A stretch of 64,000 nt of DNA, from NCBI RefSeq assembly GCF_019097595.1, contig NC_080716.1, forward strand, positions 26,483,401 to 26,547,400, read 5' to 3'. Below are positions 37,611 through 48,133 of the stretch, in pieces. This stretch comes from Hemibagrus wyckioides. Taxonomy: Eukaryota; Chordata; Actinopteri; Siluriformes; Bagridae. Positions within the stretch are counted from its first letter, which is position 1, and each line of letters opens with the position of its first letter. The translations under genes were made by a program, and so were the position numbers. The notes under the pieces were generated by a model, which made no database searches, was not told the DNA's origin, and was given only the letters and a program-made list of their open reading frames with translations.

Positions 37611-38617
37611 AATTCTGTGTATCTCCAAGGCATTCATGTGGGAACATCCTGGGCAGCAGTGAACAGTCTCACAGTGATGAGAACTCCAACCAAAAAGGAC
37701 ATCAACATGATCAGGCAGGTTCTTTTAAAATTTTCTGTCATTCTGCAGGATAGATTAGAAAAACCTAGACACCTTTTTTTGTTTCTTTATGGAAATTTTT
37801 CATTTTAAGACTATAAGCTTGTCTCACAGTTGAGAGTCTGTTACATCAATCAGATCTTTCCATAAAAGATTCAAAACAAACCTTTCACAGATTCCCACTG
37901 AAAATGTTCCACTTTCTGTTACTGTAGTTTAATACACCGTGTTCAAAAACATAAAATATACGAATGCATTATGATGGAGCTGATTCATCCATTGCGTTCA
38001 AACAGAAGTTGATGCCGGTTTCATGAACCAGACCCAGATTTGTTCACACATCATGCCGGACACTCAAATCTGCCCTTTTTTACCCGTACAACTTTGATGA
38101 ATAAGATCCTTTAATACTGAGGACTGAGGAGGATTAACGCCTGAGTAATTATGGCTTTATTCGTTTCGGAGGCGATCCTTTAGAATTTACACTGTACTTT
38201 AAAACGTTTCATTAAGCAGACGAGAGAAAAAGGAGACGCGTTTTGCTTATTCATAAAGCTCCTCGTTCTAATCAATGCGGCTTTATTGGTGAAGGATTCT
38301 CTGAATAAAAAAGAAAAGTGCATAATGCCTCCTTGAATATGAGTGTGCGTTATTAAAAGAGCAGTCAGAGTAATTAAAGATGTTCCATGAAGACTTTAGG
38401 AGTCAAACATTATTCTTACATAATCCTTTGACTGTGTACCGCTTAGGCAAGAGACATCTTCTTGTTCGTGACGTTGTGTGTGATTAATGGAAGTTAAACA
38501 TTTGCTTGGAGATGAGTTGATTTAAAGGAAATTGAATTAAATGGAATTGAATTAAAAATGGCTCGGCAGTAATCGCTTGGCTTGTCCTGACAGGGACGGT
38601 ATGATGTAATCGTGCTG
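37611..38617. other. Non-genic sequence
   Basis: 38090-38590 is low-repeat with many TTAAT/ATTA cores and could be regulatory. This is unproven. Confidence 0.35.

Positions 38618-38696
<79 letters not shown>
38618..38696. repeat. (GATA)n microsatellite
   Basis: About 20 uninterrupted GATA units. Confidence 0.98.
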
Positions 38697-39540
38697 GTGT
38701 TATTTATTTATTATTAGGCTTTATTTATTTATATAAGAAAGGTCAAAGGCAACACCCACCCTGATTAACCTCAGCTCTGTTTCTGATTTCTTTTTTCCTG
38801 ACGTAAAACACTACATGAAGTTCATACATGAGCGCAGGTGTTCAAATAAATACATAAATATATCAAATATATGCCCATTTCACACAAGTAATTAAGTTCA
38901 CAATTATATCATGAAGCCTGCTTTATCAAGCATCAATGCTGTCGGTTTTTCCTACTTTTCCCTATTTCGCTTTCTTTTTTAAATTAATAAGGCGAAAAAG
39001 CACAGCTTGTCTCGCTCACGATAAAATCACACACTCCTCATTTATTTATTAATTTATTTATTAATTACTGACCTTCACAAAGCGCTGACGCTGGACCTGA
39101 CACTCTGAGCCTCACGCTATCAATATCAATGATGATGTGTTTTTTCTTTTCTGTTTTGTTTTTACACCACAGGGCATTTATATCAATCAGTTCATTATAA
39201 TTGCTGTTTTTATTTTGCGATATAACAATTTCTTTCTTTCTTTTTTTTTTTTACAAGCTCCTGTGCTGCCATGAAGGACAGTGATGTTTACTTCAGTAAT
39301 GTTACATCAAAAAAGCGCTGCCAAGACTGACATCGATGTCTGCTAGTAAGATTCAAAAACAGAGCAAAAAATAGAACAGTTTGAATTTTCTCAACAACAA
39401 AACAGAAGATGAGCCAAATCCACATGTCCATCAGGAATGATTTGAACTGTTCAATCTTGCTATTAATAATATTCCTAGAAGCCACGCCCTCTCTGACATG
39501 CTCTTATCAGGAGTTTATTTGTGTCAAGGTAGAAAAATAA

Positions 39541-39815
39541 TCCATCCATCCATTTATTATACAGAGGATCATGGAGAACCAGAAGATTATCCCAGGGGCC
39601 CAATTTCTCAGGCGAAACCCTGGACTGGGGCCACTCACATACTTATTCACAAACTGGGGATATTTTAGAGATGCCAATCAGACTACAACATGTCTTTGGA
39701 CTGAGGGAGGAATCCGGAGTACCCAGAAGAAACCACTGAAGCACAGGGAGAACATGGAAACTCCATAAAGGACAGAGACGGGAATCGAACCCCAACATTG
39801 AATTTGTGAGGAAAA
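39541..39815 (-). mobile_element. SINE-type repeat, minus orientation
   Basis: Begins with a CATC tail (39541-39555), then ttattatacagaggatca, a ttctcaggcgaaaccctgga segment, agatgccaatcagactac, catgtctttggactgaggga, gagtacccagaagaaacc, gcacagggagaacatgg and gggaatcgaaccccaac. The last is the B-box region of a tRNA-like head read in reverse. The head ends where the LTR-like unit begins. Confidence 0.8.
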
Positions 39816-39955
39816 CATCTGATCTGATCTCAAGAGGCGAACTAGCGACTGAAAGACTGCGCTAGAGGCTGCAGTCTTTAACCTCCTTGTTAGAGTGCCC
39901 ATCTCCCTTTGAAACCCGCTTGGAGCGGTGGCGAGTAGGACCTTCGGAGTTACAC

Positions 39956-39973
39956 TGGTGCCGTGACCCGGAT
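39956..39973 (+). other. Primer-binding site, tRNA-His type
   Basis: TGGTGCCGTGACCCGGAT begins with TGG (complement of the CCA tail) and is complementary to the tRNA-His acceptor and T-stem 3' side with one mismatch. Its position, 1 nt after the left repeat, is that expected of an LTR primer-binding site. Confidence 0.7.
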
Positions 39974-39997
39974 GGGAGTGAGGTTTAGGGGGGTGAG

Positions 39998-40183
39998 TGT
40001 AACGGAGGCCAGTGGTAGGTGCTCTGCAGGTAAACCTCACTCCCCTAATCTCAAGAGGCGAACTAGCGTCTGATGCTAGAGGCTGCAGTCTTTAGCCTTC
40101 TTGTTAGAGTGCGGTCTCCCATGCTGAAGACCCGGTCTCAAGACCCGCTTGGAGCAGTGACGAGTAGGAGCCGGGGAGTTACA
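39998..40183 (+). repeat. Complete right LTR (186 bp) with tRNA-like internal segment
   Basis: It has short inverted ends TGTAAC/GTTACA. Inside, tagccttcttgttagagtgc (40093-40112) resembles a Pol III A-box region, and a segment at 40127-40146 can form a cggtctcaagacccg-type stem-loop resembling a decayed T-arm/B-box. The left repeat has lost that segment. A Pol III promoter inside an LTR is known for the plant element Cassandra (5S rRNA). The parallel here is inferred. Confidence 0.5.
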
Positions 40184-41836
40184 CATGCTCATATTAGCCA
40201 AGTTAACATCAGGCAGAACTGGATCTACAGCAAAGTGTCATATCTAACACTTGCTAAATGATTAAACACGGTAATTTGTCATACAGTTCTAGATAATTAA
40301 ATCTTTCATTTCTTGCAATTTTTAAAAAAAAATGTGAGCCAGCTGTTGCTATAGAAACAGTAATGTATTTGTATGAAGCATGTTTGATTCTGCAGGATGA
40401 TAACAGAGTCAACTCGCAATCATTTTAAACTTGACTACAAGAGAATCACCAAAATTGTTGTTTTTGTCCAATCCTTGTTTCATCTGTTAAAGAATAGATA
40501 TGTTAGGAATTTAAATCGAAGTAGTTTATGTTAAAACGTCCCCAAACTCTTTTTATACAGTTATAGATCATTCTGTTCAGTTTTTAGGAATCTTGAGGCA
40601 GGTGTTACACTACAGAAGGAATAACTAATAATATTGGTGTGAGGCAGGATTGATTCACATTCTGCAGGATGATACAGAGTCGACTCACATCAGAGTCGAA
40701 TCAGTTCATTTTGAATCTGACCAGAAGACACACCACGTCGCTGAGATGCATTTGTTTTGGTCTGAATCTTGTCTGATCGCTGTGTTCTCACCCGACTAAA
40801 GAGGAAAACACACCAGAGTCTCATTCACACAGATTAATCTCTACACATGCACCGCAAGACCAGTGACTCCCAACCCAGAAATTCTTTCAGAACGATGTAG
40901 GGTTTTATCTGACAGCATCATCATGAAGAAAATTGTACCATGTCAAGCAACGTCAATTGTTTTAGCAAGACTCGAACAGTCGATCTTGTTAATAATTCCC
41001 CGAGCCATACTGTGAGCACTCGGCTGTGCATTTGCAATGATTTCCAACGATCTCTGTCTAGATGTTTTGGCTCGGTACCTGAGCATAGAGCTAGTCCAAA
41101 ATAAATAAACCTCCTACTCACTTTCCATCACTCTAGCAGTTCCCAAGCCTGACTACACTCCTGACTGCAGTGATGCTCTTTTCTAATCCAACACACCTGC
41201 TTTCATTTATTTATCATCATAAAACCCTTCATCGTGATCGTTAGGTATGTTAGCACTGGGAAAAGAAAAATTATCCAGTGTGTGAGATTTACAGGATTTT
41301 GGTTCCACTTTCCAGAGATAAATACACGTCTGTTTTTGCTTGATTATTCTTCCATTATTCCTTTCAGAGTGCTGCACTGGAAAAAAAAAAAACCCCACAA
41401 GGCTAAATATATCCTGTAACTGCTGCATAATCTAACAGGAATAAAAATAAGCTGCAACATGCGAAGTGAAGGCTAAGATTCATTTTGTAATCAGGCTCTG
41501 GAGATCATACATGCCTTTTTTTCCCCCTCATGCTGTCTTAGTGCAAGTGCATTTTTCTTCCCCAAGATATAATCAATGTAAATTTACCTTTAAAGGCACA
41601 GCTGAGGTCCTTAAGGTCCAATTATGTACATTAACTATGTCCCTTAAAGAAGGTAAGCTATTGGTAAGCCTTTTTAGTGCTTTTTTATCTTAACATTTCA
41701 ATTGAGTATCCTTTTTTCTGAAAAAAAAACTGTGTGGCAAATCGTTAAATAAGCACATAACCCCAGCAGAGGAAGTAGAAATGGGGAAATTTTTCACGCA
41801 AGTAAAAGTGCAATCTAAACAAATTCTTGGCAAAAA
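40184..41836. other. Non-genic sequence
   Basis: No repeat or exon can be supported. Open frames are short and domain-free. Confidence 0.45.
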
Positions 41837-42345
41837 GCAAACTAGCTTGATAAAAAAAAAAAGTTGACATAGTAGCAGATACAGTACAGTGCTGAGGCTA
41901 ATTAACAACAGCTTTAAATGTTAGCTAGAATAAGAAGAAGAAAAAGAAGGACAAAACAAACTAGCTAAATGCTAAATAGTTAGCTGACACAACGCAAACT
42001 AGCTTGATAAAAACAAATAACATCTTGCAGTAGATACAGTACAGTGCTAAGGCTAACTAACAACAGCTTTAAATGTTAGCTAGCATGATAATAATAACTA
42101 TGGCAATACAAACTATCTATCCCTCCATTGTCTATATCCCCTTTATTCCTAATTAGGGTAACAGGGATCTGCTGGAGCCTACCCCAGCACACATTGGGCG
42201 AAAGGCAGGGGTACACCTTGGACGAGTCGCCAGTTCATCACAGGCAATACAAACTAGCTGAATGCTAATAACTAGATGACACAAAGCAAACTAGCTTGAT
42301 AAAAAACAAAGCACATCTAGCAGCAGATACAGTAAGTAAAAGGTG
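41837..42345. repeat. Tandem array, three units of about 151-157 bp, split by a SINE
   Basis: Units begin with gcaaactagcttgataaaaa at 41837, 41994 and 42286. Each carries agcagatacagta, and the first two carry gctttaaatgttagctag. Unit 1 to 2 is 157 bp. Unit 2 to 3 is 292 bp, and removing the SINE plus one target duplication (141 bp) leaves 151 bp. The insertion therefore came after the array formed. Confidence 0.85.
42115..42242 (-). mobile_element. 5'-truncated SINE with 13-bp target-site duplication
   Basis: The 128-bp body (tattcctaattagggtaaca, ggagcctaccccagcacaca, ttgggcgaaaggcaggggta) is the reverse complement of the 3' part of the SINE at 47115-47430. It is flanked by perfect GGCAATACAAACT copies at 42102-42114 and 42243-42255, proof of retrotransposition-type insertion. 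The tRNA-like head is missing. Confidence 0.9.
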
Positions 42346-42582
42346 GTAAAATGATTCAAAGAATGTAGTAAAACATATCACTAAGGCTACACTATTAGCA
42401 CTCTACTCTCTAGCTAGATGTTAAGGATATCATAGACAAATTAGCACCTTCTTACTGCAACATTTTCTCAGGTTTGGAGTGTTTTTAAAAGCATTCACAT
42501 TTTTTTAGAGAGAAAACTGCATAGTCTATTAGATAGCCATGAAAATAGCTTCACTGAACTTTTAATAGGTATTTAGAGATTT

Positions 42583-43024
42583 CATTCTAGGGGTTGGTGG
42601 GGAGTTGATTTTGGGGTTTTTTGGAGTTGATTCTAGGGGTTTGGGGAGTTGGGTTGTTGAATCTGGTGTGTTGGAGTTGATTCTGGGGGTTTGAGTAGTT
42701 GATTCTAGGGGTTATGGAGTTGATTCTGGGGGTTTGTGGAGTTGATTCAGGTGGATAGGGGAGTTGATTCTGGGGGGTTGAGGAGTTGATTCTGGGGTTT
42801 GAAGAGTTGATTCTTGTGGATTGGGGAGCTGAATCGGGGGGGCTGGGGAGATCATTGGGGGGGGGGTTGATTCTGTTGGGTTGGGGAGTTGATTCTCTTG
42901 GGTTGAGGAGTTGATACTGGGGGTTTGTGGAGATGATTCTGGGGGTTTGGGGAGTTGATTCTAGTGGTTTGGAGAGTTGATTCTTTTGGGTTGGGGAGTT
43001 GATTCTGGGGGGTGGGGGGGAGTT
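42583..43024. repeat. 22-bp minisatellite, about 20 units
   Basis: The unit is approximately ggagttgattctgggggttt plus two bases. It is G-rich on the plus strand and drifts in composition along the array. The 166-codon minus-strand frame of Asn/Pro/Ser repeats is an artefact. The array abuts the SINE at 43025. Confidence 0.9.
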
Positions 43025-43272
43025 GTTCTGTGATTCAGGGTTTCCTCTGGGTTCTCCAGTTTCCTCCCCCAGACCAAACACATGCACTGTAGGTTGATTA
43101 GCATCTCCACATTAACTGCGGTGTGTGAGTGTGTGTGATTGTGCCCTGTGATGGATTGTTCCCCCATCCAGGCTGTCTCCTGCTTCCTGCCCCCAAGTTC
43201 CCTGGGATAGACTTCAGCTTCCCTCTGACCCTGTGTAGGATAAGTGGTCCTGTAAATGGATGCATGGATGGA
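43025..43272 (+). mobile_element. SINE-type repeat, plus orientation, head missing
   Basis: It has gtttcctctgggttctccag, tttcctcccccagaccaaac, a gattgtgccctgtgatggat segment, cctctgaccctgtgtaggat and a tggatgcatggatgg tail. The tRNA-like head is replaced by the minisatellite. Confidence 0.8.
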
Positions 43273-44394
43273 TCTAATTCAAAATGCAGCATGTTAGCAT
43301 CGTAGATTAAATTTATTTTGTTTAAATGTCCATACTGCATTAAAACATAGCTTAACAGATGACTATTTAGGATAAGGAAATTGCATTTAGTTAGCAAAGA
43401 TTTAGACTTTGTTAAATAGGCTCTTTACCTAACAGAATAACAGAAAAAACTAGATACAGTTGAAAAGTAAATGCAAAAATGTCTTTTTGGTGAATGTCTT
43501 TATGGTTCCTTGGTTATGGGGTTAAAGTATGTCATTGGAACAAAACCCTTATTCTTGATGTTTTTTGTTGTTGTTTGTTTTTCCAGACATACACACAGAT
43601 AGATATTATTTTGGTTATTTTGGAAGGAAAGTACATCATTAGTATGTAGCCAGTGACATCTAGCCTTTGCTGAATCACTGGTTTACTCTATAAATGTCAA
43701 CCTCAGTGTGACAGGAAACAATTGGTTGAATTGGTGAAACAATGGAGTCGTGTAAGTCATGACCTCGCTGCGACCTCACAGAGACGTGAGTGTAACAGAC
43801 ATCAGAAAACCAAACACACAAACACACAACCGAACTGAGCAGAACAGAACGTCCAGCGAATTCAAATGAGGCCTAATGGTACAGGGGGGAAAAAAGGATG
43901 AAGGAGGAAAAGCGAAAGTCCTTTTGAGTCTTTATAAATTTACCCCAAAATTGACTCTTGTGTAGAAAAAAAACTCCCCAATTAGTGAAGAGTAGTTCTT
44001 AACCTCACTCTAAACGATGGCGGAGCTCCAAGACTTTCATTAGGAAGGTTGATCTCACAGAGAAGGCTAATAAACAAAAGCAATTTGTTACTCGTCTGAT
44101 ATTAAAGAACAATATCCGCAACATATCCTTAAATTAAGACAAATAAAACTAAACCAGCTATTGTATAAGGACAAAAGTATTGGCACTCGATAATTGGAGT
44201 TCATGCATGTCTGTGGTAGCTGCAGTGGCTGAGCTGCAATACAGGAAGATTTAGTTTTGTGTGAGCTTGAAGTTTTGGGAGCATCAATAAATAAATAAAT
44301 TAAATAATAAATTAATTAATATACATCTATGCAGTCAATGTGCTTGGTAATTTAACAGGTGACTAATTTGAATTATTAACATATGCACATACTG

Positions 44395-44490
44395 ACAATG
44401 TAAATACTGACGAGAGAAGAGAAACGGTATGTCCTCTGTATGTCTGCACATATGGTGGTATTGACAATGAAGAACCTTGAACCTTGAACA
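44395..44490 (+). repeat. Possible retroelement 3' tail
   Basis: Ends in gacaatgaagaaccttgaac with a duplicated accttga, a form seen at the 3' ends of some fish L2-like elements. The body upstream is not recognisable. Confidence 0.3.
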
Positions 44491-44720
44491 AGTACGAAAA
44501 AGTACAAAGTCTCAGAAAGAAGAAAATTAAAGAAAATTATACCATAATGAATCATATGCAATACTAATCAATTCAGTTTGTAACACAAACAAAAAATGTC
44601 AGAAACTACAGTTAAACAGGGTTATTTAAAAAAAAAAGTCTTTGATACACTTTCAATTATTTTTTATTTATTAAAAAATGTAAATGAACTTTGTATTTTA
44701 CAAAGATTTGTCAGACAAAC

Positions 44721-44722
44721 AT

Positions 44723-44781
<59 letters not shown>

Positions 44782-44784
44782 TTT
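44721..44784. repeat. (TTTA)n microsatellite
   Basis: About 16 uninterrupted TTTA units. Confidence 0.98.
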
Positions 44785-45674
44785 CTGCAAATCTAGTTAA
44801 ATATGCATGCATCTGCATACAACACATGCTCTTAAAAACTGCTCAGAAAAGTCCAAACACATTTTCTAAACATTTCAGGCATGCTTTTAATTACGTATCA
44901 TAGTTTTTTTCGGGGAAAAAACACACTGGTTGCAAAATTATTGGCACCCCCATCTATCCATACTTGGTGAAGCCTCAGGACTATGCTGATTTTAAAGTTT
45001 GCTTATACAAGAAAATATATTTTTTGCTTCCTCAAATTCATGCACATTATAACAAATTTTTGCTTTCATGCTAGTTTCAGAAAGGAAGCCCACTGCCACC
45101 TATTCACTCATGTAAATAACCTCCATTTTGCATTTCCAGATCTTTTTTCTGCCTCTTCAAGCACAACAGAATTTACATTTCCATGGAAAAGTTTTGCATC
45201 GAAACCCTCCTCGAGCCTGGAGCCACAATCCACATAACTTTGTGTTTTCCAGTCTCTAACACTCCTGATTCAGCTCATTATTATCAAAGCCTTCATGGTT
45301 TGAACCAGATGTAGAGTCTAAATGACACATGCTAATTACAGATGTCCAAAAACCACACACTGTAAAGCCAGAATCATCCACCTGCATCAGAGAGCTTTAA
45401 AAAATAAAAAAACAATCATGGCATTACCAGAAAGATACCTTACTAATCCACCTCTGGACACAGCTGGGGTATACCACCCTATATGTTTTGCATAAATGAA
45501 ACCCGTGCCCTTTCCTACACAAAGATGGTGAGCTTTAAAATGTCAATTATTAAGCATTACGCAGAAGCCTGACATAATCAGATAAGCACTGATAAAAAAA
45601 CCCGAGGAGGCTGGATACAGTGACTCAGCACCCGCCTAAAAGGAGCCATAGATTGGCTGACACATCACAGCAGG
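44785..45674. other. Non-genic sequence
   Basis: The segment gcaaaattattggcaccccc near 44935 resembles the ends of fish Tc1-like transposons. No body was identified. Confidence 0.35.
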
Positions 45675-45675
45675 A

Positions 45676-45708
<33 letters not shown>

Positions 45709-46262
45709 AAAATGCACAGACAGAAAAACAAGTGGAGACAGAGAGACACACAGACACAGATGGACAGATAGAGCAAGAGAGAAAGAGAGAAAAAGAAATA
45801 GACAGACACAGAGGGACAGACAGAGCAAGAGCAAAAGAGAGACAGACAGACACACACACACACACACACAGAGATAGACAGTAAGACAGGTGGAAAGAGA
45901 GACACAGAGGGACAGACGGAAAAAGAGACAGACAGATAGAGTGAGATAGATAGACAAAGACAGAGCAAGAGAGAGAGGGAGAGAGGGACAGACATATAAA
46001 CAGACAGATCCAGAGAGAGAGATAGACAGAAAGACAGGTGGAAGGAGAGACAGTCAGACACAGAGGGACAGACAAAGAAAGAGCCAGACAGACACAGGGA
46101 GAGATAGACAGACAGAGACAGAGCAAGAGTGAAAGAGAGAGACTTAGACAAACAGAGAGAAAGACAGGTGGAAAAAGCCAGAGAAACAGACAGACAGACA
46201 GACACAGAGATACAGACAGATAGACAGAGACAGAGCAAGAGAGAAAGAGAGACAGAGGCGGA
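45675..46262. repeat. Complex (GA)n/(GACA)n satellite-like tract
   Basis: About 590 bp of purine-rich GAGA and GACA words. A pure GA core lies at 45678-45708 and a CA run at 45850-45870. Longer sub-repeats are visible, such as gacaggtgga-aagagagacac. All open frames here, up to 226 codons on the minus strand (Ser/Leu/Cys-rich), come from the repeat. Confidence 0.92.
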
Positions 46263-46744
46263 GGGCAGGTTGCAGATGTTGCCATGCCTTTTGTTTTCAG
46301 TTCTCTTCACATTCATTCAGTACATGTGATGTTAATTTGCTTCACCTCTGCCTATTCTCTCTGTGAACTTGTACTTTCTCCAAAGCAGAGGTTCCTAAAC
46401 CTGGCAGCTTCTCCTCATCCAGCTAATGAAGGGCTAATGAATAGAAACAGGTGTGTTAGAGAAACTGAAAAGCTAAACCATGTTGCAACCTGGGAAATGC
46501 CTTCACATTTTGAAAGGTTTCTACAGCATACACGTTTGGCAGCTTGTAAAAATAATGCTGTCAGTTAAATTCTGGCTAACAGCCAAAAAAAAGAACAAAA
46601 AAATTGGGCTTTGACCAAATTTTGCGCTTCCTCTTGGCATTTCACACTTGGCACTACATTTAACAAAATGACATCATGTTTTTTAGGCATAAAAAGACCA
46701 GTTTAATGAACATGTCGCTGAAAACATGTCTGCCTGCATAAAAT

Positions 46745-46985
46745 CTCAGCAGCTTTTATTGTCTTTTCAACCACATATAGCTGACGCAGTACATAGTGAA
46801 ATGAGACAACGTTTCTCCTGGACCCTGGTGCTACATAAACAACATACAACATATAATTACAAACAGAACAACAACCCAGAGCTAGGACAGAAGTTTGCCC
46901 TAGCTACATAAAATGCAACGTGTGCAACCAGTGCAAAAAACAGGAAGTACAAAAAACAACATAAGGCAGGACATGTGCAACGAAA
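46745..46985 (-). mobile_element. LINE 3'-end fragment
   Basis: The segment gcttttattgtc, then catatagctgacgcagtaca, agtgaaatgagacaacgttt and cctggaccctggtgctacat aligns with the 3' end of the LINE at 60108-60200 (ctttattgtc, atatagcagatgcagtacac, agtgaaacaacgttcctcc, accagaggtgctacac). This is a heavily 5'-truncated copy of the same or a related family. Confidence 0.7.
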
Positions 46986-47044
46986 CAAAATGCAACTTGA
47001 GAAACTGTAAAAACCAGGTATCTAATAACATATATGTTTGTAAA

Positions 47045-47530
47045 CATATAAGCTCAGTGTGAAAAGATTGATCTCATATATATCACATCATATAGCCAAA
47101 TTTAGTTATAATTGCAGGGCAGCACAGTGGCTTAGTGGTTAGCACACGCTATCTCGGGTTCGAACAGGCAGGGGCCTTTCTGTTTGGAGTTTGCATGTTC
47201 TCCCTGTGCCTGTGTGTGTTTCCTCCCACAGTCCAAAAACATGTACATTAGGCTGATTGGTAATTCTAAATTGCTCATAGGAGTGTGAGTATGTGTGGTT
47301 GTCTGTCTATATGTGATGGACTGGTGACCTGTCCAGGGTGCACCCCTGCCTTTCACCCAATGTATGTTGGGATAGGCTCCAGCATCCCTGTGACCCTAAT
47401 TAGGAATAAAGCGGGTATAGTTGGATGGATAGTTATAATTGTGTCTTGTGGACTATATATTAGGTGAAATAGTTTAATTAGGGCATTACTAAATAAAAAC
47501 AACATGCTATTTTCCTTATGATCCTGTGAT
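47045..47530 (+). mobile_element. Tc1-like transposon remnant interrupted by a SINE
   Basis: The left part (47045-47114) has ctcagtgtgaaaagattgat and catcatatagcc. The right part (47431-47530) has attgtgtcttgtggactata, ttaggtgaaatag and ctaaataaaaacaacatgct. The same words appear in order at 50155-50490. They match a common fish Tc1-like non-coding consensus as I remember it. No transposase remains. Confidence 0.6.
47115..47430 (+). mobile_element. Full-length SINE with tRNA-like head and 11-bp target-site duplication
   Basis: The head contains gtggcttagtggttagca (A-box-like, 47128-47145) and gggttcgaac (B-box-like). A body with gtttggagtttgcatgttct, ctcccacagtccaaaaacat and a gtccagggtgcacccctgcc segment follows, and the tail is tggatggat. 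Perfect AGTTATAATTG copies flank it at 47104-47114 and 47431-47441. This is the best reference copy in the window for the several truncated relatives. Confidence 0.9.
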
Positions 47531-48106
47531 TTAAAACGATGGGAAAAAAGCTTGGAGATATAGTCATTGTGTTAAAGGTGCTACAAGTTGTTTATTTCAA
47601 CATAATGCAGGTTTCTATTGTGTTTTTATTTGGATTACTACAGTTTAAGAGAACGCTACGGATGCAATTTATCCAAATGTTTCATTGACCAGCCTTACTA
47701 ATGTTCTAGCTTTCAAATTTTATTCCCAGAATTCACTTGTCGCAGCATTCTGACAGGTTTTCCCAGACCACCACAGCATGATGAAGCACACAAATCCCCA
47801 GTGACTACCAGAGCACTGCCATGCTCCCTGAAGCTAAAGGTCAGTCTCTGACGGGATCTCGTTTAATCTCATTGTTTCACGTCTCTTTGGATCTTTTCCT
47901 GGAAAGCGATGCCACCTGAAAAGACTTTCTCTCTCAAAAGGTCGAAAGGAGCACGAATGAAATTGCGGTCTTTAAATACGGCTAAAGGCTGACTAATACA
48001 GCCTCTAGCTCCTGCTTTGTTCCTGTTAAATGGGTATTAGTTAGCATTAGACAGTCAGTACAAATGTAAATTTGCTAGCCATTAGCATAGCAGTGGTGTG
48101 CTTTGA

Positions 48107-48133
48107 ATGTGTGTGTGTGTGTGTGTGTGTGTG
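48107..48133. repeat. (GT)n microsatellite
   Basis: About 13 uninterrupted GT units. Confidence 0.95.

Larger units (their letters stand above)
39827..40183 (+). mobile_element. Miniature LTR retroelement with tRNA-His-type primer site
   Basis: Two direct repeats (39827-39954 and 39998-40183) flank only 43 bp. The right repeat begins TGTAAC and ends GTTACA, the TG...CA form of LTRs. The left repeat ends the same way but lacks its first 50 bp or so. One base after the left repeat is TGGTGCCGTGACCCGGAT (39956-39973), which matches the complement of the 3' end of vertebrate tRNA-His including CCA at 17 of 18 positions. Directly before the right repeat is a purine-rich tract (39980-39997). There is no gag or pol, so it would need enzymes from another element. 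The architecture is that of a TRIM-like element. Confidence 0.7.

Noticed and set aside
38618..38696. Regularly spaced GATA repeats considered as a CRISPR-like array or transcription-factor site cluster
   Set aside because: A plain tetranucleotide microsatellite with no spacers. CRISPR arrays are not expected in vertebrate DNA.
42587..43087. 166-codon minus-strand frame of Asn/Pro/Ser repeats
   Set aside because: Translation of the 22-bp minisatellite and part of a SINE.
45636..46316. Long Ser/Leu/Cys-rich minus-strand frames (up to 226 codons)
   Set aside because: Low-complexity translation of a GA/GACA tract; several frames are open at once.
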